Assembly (NCBI GenBank): GCA_019925095.2
Contig: CM034411.1
Coordinates: forward strand, 10,066,001-10,130,000
From: Dendrolimus kikuchii
Taxonomy: Eukaryota; Arthropoda; Insecta; Lepidoptera; Lasiocampidae
Direction of reading: 5' to 3'
Length of the DNA stretch: 64,000 nucleotides
Positions within the stretch are counted from its first letter, which is position 1. Each line of letters begins with the position of its first letter. A model generated the notes under the pieces. It made no database searches and was not told where the DNA came from. It was given only the letters and a program-made list of their open reading frames with translations. Position numbers and translations under genes: made by a program. Positions 54,360 through 61,097 of the stretch are shown piece after piece.

Positions 54360-54562
54360 ATACTAATTACGTTTTAACGGTTTTAAGCGCGGATTTTTTA
54401 AATTAAATAAGCACGTAATATTTTCTTAAGTTTTCGCGACTTGTACTTTGTGTTGTAACGTCGGAAAAACCAAAATCAAATAAAATTACCGCGCTTAAAA
54501 CCGTTAAAACGTAGTTTTATTAAATAACCACGTTTAACACCGTTAAAACGTAGTTTTATTAT
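54360..54562. mobile_element. Penelope-like terminal repeats, inverted
   Basis: ACGTTTTAACGGTTTTAAGC (plus GCGG) at 54368-54391 and its exact reverse complement at about 54492-54515, then a second ACCGTTAAAACGTAGTTTTA near 54532. AACGTCGGAAAAACCAAAAT between them is the neighbouring Penelope motif. Confidence 0.75.
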
Positions 54563-54699
54563 AGTATTTCACTTTAGTTTCTCGAGTTTAATCCACTTAT
54601 TTCGCATTTAAGCATATCGCTAACTACAAACTAAGTAACTTTATTTATACAATTCACACGTTAATTATTATCAATGCCGTAATAACTTAATCTTTCTGC

Positions 54700-54999
54700 T
54701 TTTTTTTTTCTTTATGGCAGAAGTTCAGCAGACAGGCAGACGGCCCACTTGATGGAAAGCGGATACCATCGCCTATGGACATTTGTAACATCAAAGGTGC
54801 TACACATGTGCTGCTGCTCTCTTAAAGGAGACTGGAACCTGGTCTCTAATGCCGGAACACAACACAAGGCTTTTATGGCGGCATACTCTAGACCAGGGGT
54901 GGTCGCCATCCAGTCGAGCAAATACCCTACCACCTGGCTGTGGGTTGTTTTGTCGCCTCTTACGACAAGCCGCCCGGCCGCAGGAAATTGTATTCTTTT
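54700..54999 (-). mobile_element. SINE-B copy 14
   Basis: Minus copy with T-run at 54700-54709 as the A-tail; the 5' end is cut just before CCGTTCCTGCACGG (AAATTGTATTCTTTTT). Confidence 0.88.
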
Positions 55000-55004
55000 T
55001 TATT

Positions 55005-56040
55005 TCTTTCTTTTCATATGTAAAAATTGTACATGAGTAAATACGTTTTTACTTAGAATCTGGTATTTTTAGATACACTGCAAAAGATTAGTGTTTGTCT
55101 GTAGCGGATCAACGTGGTTTTCTTTTCTGTGTTGGTCTATTTAAATTATTATTTTGTCTGATATAAATTGCCCTCAGTGATAAGGCCGACCATTGTATTC
55201 ACCAATTTATTTTGTAATATATTTGTAAGAAAGAATATTATACTTTTGAGATGATGCTTCTAATGCCACCTTTCAATGTTATGGGTGATAGTCACCAATT
55301 GTTTACAAATGTAAATTAATAGTATTTTATAAAAAACAATGATTGTACTTTGAGATACTTGCTCCATGTAGTGAAATTTCACAATAGGTATTTGTACAAT
55401 TACAATCCTTATCTGGATTATAAACAAGTTTAGGTAAATTGTCTCTGACGTGTTCAATTTAAATAAAATTCATTTAAGTTTTTTTAACGTTTCTACAGTT
55501 AATGATTTTTAAACTTAACATAAGAATGACTACCTGAATAAGGTATGCCAGTAGAGTATTTATTATACAGCATTCTGACTGTATAATATAATCAGATAGG
55601 TAAGATTAAGGGTATTGATATTTATTAATCTTATAGTTTTGTTTGCTTTTAGTTTGTTTTATTTAGATTCCGTGTATATTATTTATGATAAATATAAAAG
55701 CCTAAATGTAATTCGTACGGTACATACGTGACTACTTTATTATACCTTTTTAATATTTAAAATGTAATAGCCACAATGATAATACTTTATACGTCTTTGA
55801 TTAATGGTAAGTTTTTATTTAAATATCGTGTTATTCACTGTACTACTGCACTTGCAATCTGCAAAGATTTATAGCAGCTCATAAAACTTGTAAAAAACCG
55901 AGAAAATTTACTTACACGCCCTATTTTAGACGTATCTACTATAATTATCCCTCCGAGACCTCCCATGAGCGATAATTGCTTACTTCAAAGTGGACTTCAT
56001 AAAAAATCTTAATCGCATATGCAAATTCATGAATTATCAT
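55005..56040. other. AT-rich DNA, nothing recognised
   Basis: Nothing supportable. Confidence 0.4.
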
Positions 56041-56043
56041 TGT

Positions 56044-56420
56044 TTATGTTAGCGCATCAGTCAGCATAGCGCTAAGAAAATGCGATTGAGACATTATCTG
56101 GTTAGCGCTATCCCCGCCAGAGAGGGACGGAAAACAAATACGCCCGAATATAATTTGTACGGAAATAACTTTGTGTGCGAGTGAGACGGCGTTATCTAAA
56201 AGGCACGCTCGACGTGCGCATAATGAGAAAACAGTTGTCTCTCTCGCACAAGACGTTTTACAATCGTTTATTGTCATGTTACTGTCTCCTTTCGACGGGC
56301 AAGATTGAGATGAAAACGCCGTCGGCGCGTTGCAGCCGTGTCCTCCCGCTATTACTATATTCTATATTCGGTTTGTACCGCGACCGCATCGGACGCCGCT
56401 ACTTATTATTTTGTTAGCGT
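56044..56420. promoter_or_regulatory. CpG-richer patch, possible host promoter
   Basis: GC and CpG are well above the flanks. GTGCGAGTGAGA (56175) and TCTCTCTCGCAC (56239) are near-inverted copies; GCACGCTCGACGTGC is palindromic. No TATA box is evident. About 250 bp downstream, CGACGTAAGTTA (56674) could be a splice donor. All of this is weak. Confidence 0.25.
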
Positions 56421-56424
56421 TAAT

Positions 56425-57400
56425 TTGAATCGTTTTAATTTTAAATGAAACATTGACACTAACTAATCAAAGTGTATTTGTATAACCAGTGCAGTGACTG
56501 TTAATTATTTTAAATGACGTATTAGTTTTTAGTTATGTGACAAATTGTTTTAAAGTATTCAAATTGACAAGTGAACATGTGTTATGTGCGGTATTTATTA
56601 TTATGCGAATGGATTACTTTTGCGAAGAGCGATATAGTTTGACATAAGATGACCTAAAAGATCGAGATATACCGACGTAAGTTACATAATTTATATTAAC
56701 ATCAATAACATAATGGCATATGAAGCGCGCTCTATTTCTTAATATAGGGTAGTTATTACTTTTAATGATAATTTTCAGAATTATACATTAAAAAAAAAAT
56801 TGTCAATGGAACATCTGTATAGAAGTTAAGATTTTGAACATGTGGGAGTGTTTGTACCTGCCTTTTCAAAGGAAAGGGCCAAAACTTTTTGTATGTTAAA
56901 AACAAAGAAGTTGCCGGGACGACCGTGGACCGACGGGGTGCCTGTGTCGCAGTTTAGTCACGTTTCTGGTCTTTCCCGGGAATGGCGAGAATTTTTATGT
57001 TTGTAGCGATGTTTTATGGGTTTCTTTTCCTTATTTTTATAAATAAGGCATTTGTATTCTGTTGACAAACATTTTATAATTTGATAACAGTGGTCTTAAA
57101 TTAAGTTCCTAGATTTTTAAGGAAAATATGATGTTTAGAATATAAAAAAATATACTCTAAAATAATTTTCTTCTATTCCTGTTTCCGATCCTAAACTCTT
57201 CCTGTAATCATAGTTTTAAATTCTGACAATGACAATTTTACTTAAAAGATAAGTAAGTACATAAATAATAAATATCTAATAAAAAGCTGTTTAGTAAAGA
57301 ATAATAACCCGATTAAGATACGTCTACTACTTCTGCTATTCAAAAATGTATCCCTTCTGACTATTCAAAAGAATTTCTTTTAAATGATTTATTAGAGAAT
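56425..57400. other. AT-rich DNA, nothing recognised
   Basis: GC-richer patch near 56915-56990 (GTTGCCGGGACGACCGTGG) unassigned. Confidence 0.35.
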
Positions 57401-57404
57401 ATTA

Positions 57405-57560
57405 GATAGATAGATAATACTTTATTGCTCACCAAAGTAAACAAATACAAAAACAAAATGCATGATTACAATACTTCTTGGTAAAACAACAGGCGGCCTT
57501 AACGCTAAAAGCGATCGCTTCCAGGCAACCGAGTTTAAATAAATTCTTAACTAATCTGGC
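57405..57560 (-). mobile_element. LINE 3' tail (GGAAGAGAT family), GATA end
   Basis: GATAGATAGATAATACTTTA and TTGCTCACCAAAG, then AACAGGCGGCCTTAACGC and AAAGCGATCGCTTCCAGGCA: reversed relative to 34.97-35.13 kb. Confidence 0.7.
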
Positions 57561-57647
57561 GATATAGGTGGAGCAGAAAAATGATAGGACTGTACAATTG
57601 AAATATACATACTAACACTAATTTATAAATCTAATACATACATAGTA

Positions 57648-57830
57648 TATCACCATAACAACCTTGAGTTGTGTTCCGGCATTAGTGACCAGGTTCCAGT
57701 CTCCCTTAAGAGAGCAGCAGCGCATTTGTAGCACCTTTGGTGTTGCAAATGTCCATAGGCGATGGTAACCGCTTTCCATCAAGTAGGCCGTCTGCCTGTC
57801 TGCTGATCTCCAGCAATAAAAAAAAAAAAA
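57648..57830 (+). mobile_element. SINE-B copy 15 (5'-truncated)
   Basis: Starts within the unit at CACCATAACAACCTTGAG and ends GATCTCCAGCAATAAAAAAA. Confidence 0.87.
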
Positions 57831-57839
57831 CATTGATCC

Positions 57840-58150
57840 AGACACATTTATAGAATATCAATATTTACGTATATACGAAATAGATAATAATTTAAATAAA
57901 TATATTTATTAACATTATATATGACAAATATTAACAATAGATAAATAAGTGAATGTTTAATATATTAGACATATTTATTTAAAAACAGATAGTACTTTCT
58001 AAATAAGTTCCGAAATGTAGGTAATGTTTATATACAGTTCTGTATATTATATACATACAGAATATTATATATACAGTTCTGGCTTCAAGCCACTTTAAAC
58101 CAATTTTATCAATATGTCCTTTGAATATCATTCGATAAACTAGTCGTAAG
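57840..58150. other. AT-rich DNA, nothing recognised
   Basis: TATACAGTTCTG..(58028) and TATATACAGTTCTGG (58069) are short direct echoes. Nothing else. Confidence 0.35.
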
Positions 58151-58154
58151 TAAA

Positions 58155-58389
58155 ATTGTAAGTTTACGTACATAACTTCACGCCAGTTCCCTTGTGGGGT
58201 AGGCACGAACAACAGAGCGCCATTCAGGCTTATTCTTACACACCTCACTTGCTTCTCTGACATTCATAACTCTTGTCATGCACGCTCGTCTGTTCTTAAG
58301 GCTCCTGACATCACCTTCTGCTAGTACACGATCAATTTGATCATGGAAGGTGTGTCGTGGCCTTCCACGACTTCTGCATTGTAAGTTTA
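58155..58389 (-). mobile_element. RTE-type LINE tail with 12-bp target duplication
   Basis: Element 58167-58377, flanked by ATTGTAAGTTTA at 58155-58166 and 58378-58389. Encodes the last part of the family (HTFHDQIDRVLAEGDVRSLK region). Confidence 0.93.
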
Positions 58390-58520
58390 AATGACACGAA
58401 ACATTCTTTGTTATGGCAAAACAAGAATTATGGTTTAGTAACCAGTTAAAATCAACACAAACAAAATATAAATATTGTCCGTATTAAACAAGTTTTATAG
58501 GTTTCAAAATAAATAAATAA

Positions 58521-58752
58521 ATAATCGGCAGACAAACACACATTGTATTTCCCCAAATTAAGCAAGTTACGCTTGTGTTATGGGTAATATACAACGGATT
58601 ACTTTGGGGCCGATCTCATACCCCTAGACCATAGTAAATAACGGAGAAAAATCGTTTCCGAAATTTACCATACCAGGAATCGAGCCCGGGACGTCTGCGT
58701 TGCAGAAAGGCAAGCCGGCAAAGGCTTAGCCCGCTCAACCACAGAGGCTGTC
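58521..58752 (-). mobile_element. SINE-A copy 3
   Basis: The minus strand starts GACAGCCTCTGTGGTTGAGC, has the B-box GGGCTCGATTCC, and ends TGTGTTTGTCTGCCGATTAT. Confidence 0.87.
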
Positions 58753-58783
58753 AAAAAATAAAACTGCACGACAAATATTATAA

Positions 58784-59154
58784 TCTATATATTAATACGT
58801 TAATCAAAAACTTTGTACCCCTCTTTATGAAAATTGCGCAGACGGAGGAGTAAGGAAATTTCGCACACTTGTAGTTTATATAGAGAAGGAGTGCAGAATG
58901 CTAATATTGTTTTTAAATTATGCATAAAAAATACATTAAATCAATAAAAAAAACATTAAACACACTACCATGTATTTGACACCCACACGCATATATGCTA
59001 TTTTGTTTATTGTCAACGTCAAATTAACAGTGTAGCCTTGGCGAAATCTGTGTTTATAAAAGTATAGTCTTTGACAACAGAACCTTAGTAATATTGAAAC
59101 TTATAATTGAAATTAATTATTATGGTCCAATTTCGACCACGGGCGATCACTAGT
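58784..59154 (+). mobile_element. Helitron, ~370-bp family, copy 2
   Basis: TCTATATATTAATACGTTAA start and CCACGGGCGATCACTAGT end, inserted between A and A. Full length; counterpart at 46893-47256. Confidence 0.9.
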
Positions 59155-59200
59155 ATATATAAAAGTCTATGAAAAACTCTAATTGAAATATCACACGGTC

Positions 59201-59415
59201 TGTTATTATTACCTTTCATGATCAAATTGATCGTGTACTAGCAGAAGGTGATGTCAGGAGCCTTAAGAACAGACGAGCGTGCATGACAAGAGTTATGAAT
59301 GTCAAAGAAGCAAGTGAGGTGTGTAAGAATAAGTCTACAAGGCGCTCTGTTGTTCGTGCCTACCCCGCAAGGGAACTGGCGTGAAGTTATGTATGTATGT
59401 ATGTATGTTATTATT
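59201..59415 (+). mobile_element. RTE-type LINE tail with 10-bp target duplication
   Basis: Element 59211-59405 flanked by TGTTATTATT at 59201-59210 and 59406-59415. Starts TTTCATGATCAAATTGATCG and ends in TATG units. Confidence 0.9.
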
Positions 59416-59496
59416 CTGACATTGCGCAATGTTTTTAATATCATTAAGTCGTTTTTTTATATTTTTAACATATCGTTGTTTTTTTAAATAAAATAA

Positions 59497-59668
59497 ATCT
59501 CTTTTCTTTCACCATATCCCAGTTACTTGAGGTCGGCACAATATGTCTTTTCCTTCCACACTCCTCTATTCTGACATACATCTTCTATCACACTACAAAT
59601 CATCATATATTATCATCCTTCACACAATCCATCCAACTCTTTTTTGGTCTACCTTTAAATACAATCAG
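59497..59668 (-). pseudogene. LINE C-terminal remnant, CADPK family
   Basis: The minus strand holds a KGRPKKSWMDCV-like segment, then QNRGVWKEKTYCADLK, with stops. Third copy after 6.83 and 22.73 kb. Confidence 0.6.
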
Positions 59669-59728
59669 TAGTATAATAATAATTATATTTTTTTTTAATT
59701 AAGGTATTTTTTTAGATATATAATTATA

Positions 59729-59926
59729 GAAAGAAAGAAAGAAATATTTTATTCAGGACAAAAACATTATAGAAGATTATCAAACAGTAAAACAATACAA
59801 GCAGAGTAAATCCTTAAATTGGACCCAGTCTTAGCATATGCTGGACATTTAAGACCAGCGCTGTTCTTTCAATATAATATAAATATATAGGGGTATAATA
59901 TTTTTTAATATTAGTACTAACTACTA
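59729..59926 (-). mobile_element. Probable LINE 3' terminus (GAAA tail)
   Basis: The minus strand ends GAATAAAATATTTC followed by TTTC units (59729-59744 on plus as GAAA): an AATAAA signal next to a simple-repeat tail, as at a LINE 3' end. It lies in line with the large LINE at 61-64 kb and may be the end of its 3' UTR, separated by a SINE and an RTE insertion. Confidence 0.5.
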
Positions 59927-60234
59927 AGTCGTGGTAGCGTAATGGCTAGCGCACGCGTCCCAAACTCAAAGGGCGCGGGTTCGATCCTGGCCGGAACGCA
60001 TGCACGACTTGGTCAGTTTTCTGACCTAATGTGCATATTTTTACAATTACCACGTGCTAAGAACGGCAAAGGAAAACATCGCAATGCAACCTGCACATCA
60101 AGATAACCGATGTGTCAAATCTGCCAAGCTGCCTTAGACGAGCGTGGCGGGTGTACTGTCCGTTTGCCCTATAGTGGGAGGTCCGAGCCCAGGAGTGGGA
60201 CATTTATGGGCTGATATTATAATATTAGTAATAC
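59907..60234 (+). mobile_element. SINE-C copy 3 with ~20-bp target duplication
   Basis: Head CGTGGTAGCGTAATGGCTAG, B-box GGTTCGATCC, end AGGAGTGGGACATTTATGGG. The left duplication is 59907-59926; the right one is 60221-60234 continued after the RTE insertion at 60961-60966 (18 of 20 positions agree). Confidence 0.85.
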
Positions 60235-60960
60235 ATACATACATACATACATAACTTCACGCCAGTTCCCTTGCGGGGTAGGCACGAACAACAGAGTGCC
60301 ATTTAGGCTTATTCTTACACACCTCACTTGCCTCTTTGACATTCATAACTCTTGTCATGCAAGCTCGTCTGTTCTTAAGGCTCCTGACATCACCTTCTGC
60401 TAGTACACGATCAATTTGATCATGGAAGGTTTGTCGTGGCCTTCCACGACTTCTGCATCCATCCACTTTTGCATTGTATATCTGTTTAGTCATTCTTTCA
60501 TCATGCATTCTTTCCACATGCCCGAACCACCGGAGCATTCCTTTCCTTACCTTCACCCCGACACTCTCTTTCAGACCAACTCTCTTTCTTACTTCGGTAT
60601 TACGAACGCGGTCCGCGAGCGTCACTTCGCAGATTTTGCGCAATGCTCGCATCTCGACCGCGTTTACTCTACTTTCATGCTCTTTCTTCCATACCCAACT
60701 CTCGCATCCACACGTGTGCGTAGGTACCAGCACCGCGTTGTGTATGGCGAGCTGGGCCTTCTGGCTGAGGTTCTTAGCGCCTAGAAGTTTACCTAACGCT
60801 CCATTCACACTATTCCCCAAATTCACTCTTCTTTCTATATCAGCGGTGTACCTTCCATCCCTGCTAAAAGCACATCCAAGATATACAAACTCATTCATTT
60901 GCTCCAGCATAACATCATCGACCATTATCCTTGCATTCGTTCTGGTTATATTAGTAATAC
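60222..60960 (-). pseudogene. RTE-type LINE, longest copy, 13-bp target duplication
   Basis: Element 60235-60947, flanked by ATATTAGTAATAC at 60222-60234 and 60948-60960. The open minus frame to 60257 encodes ARIMVDDVMLEQMNEFVYLG, KAQLAIHNAVLVPTHTCGCE, SWVWKKEHESRVNAVEMRAL, RKGMLRWFGHVERMHDERMT and RSRGRPRQTFHDQIDRV, ending SVVRAYPARELA, with no stop inside. FVYLG is the RT thumb-start motif; the catalytic palm and endonuclease are absent, so this ~230-codon copy was 5'-truncated when it inserted. An uninterrupted frame suggests youth. Confidence 0.92.
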
Positions 60961-61097
60961 CTACTATTAATTTTCGCGGAATATCATTTCGAACATTTGT
61001 CAGCGAACAAGTATTGTTGTATTCTTCTTCTGCGAACGGGCGGTTTCCGCAACTCGACGACGAAGCGCCTATTTTGCGTGCGAGGGTGGATGAGGGT
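60961..61097 (-). mobile_element. 3' UTR of the large LINE (proximal part)
   Basis: Between the ORF stop at 61098 and the RTE insertion. GCGAACGGGCGGTTTCCGC and AAATGATATTCCGCG are unlike neighbouring repeats. Continuation to 59.7 kb is inferred. Confidence 0.6.

Noticed and set aside
59930..60000. Possible tRNA gene at the SINE-C head
   Set aside because: Same reason: it continues into a repeated SINE body with its own target duplication.
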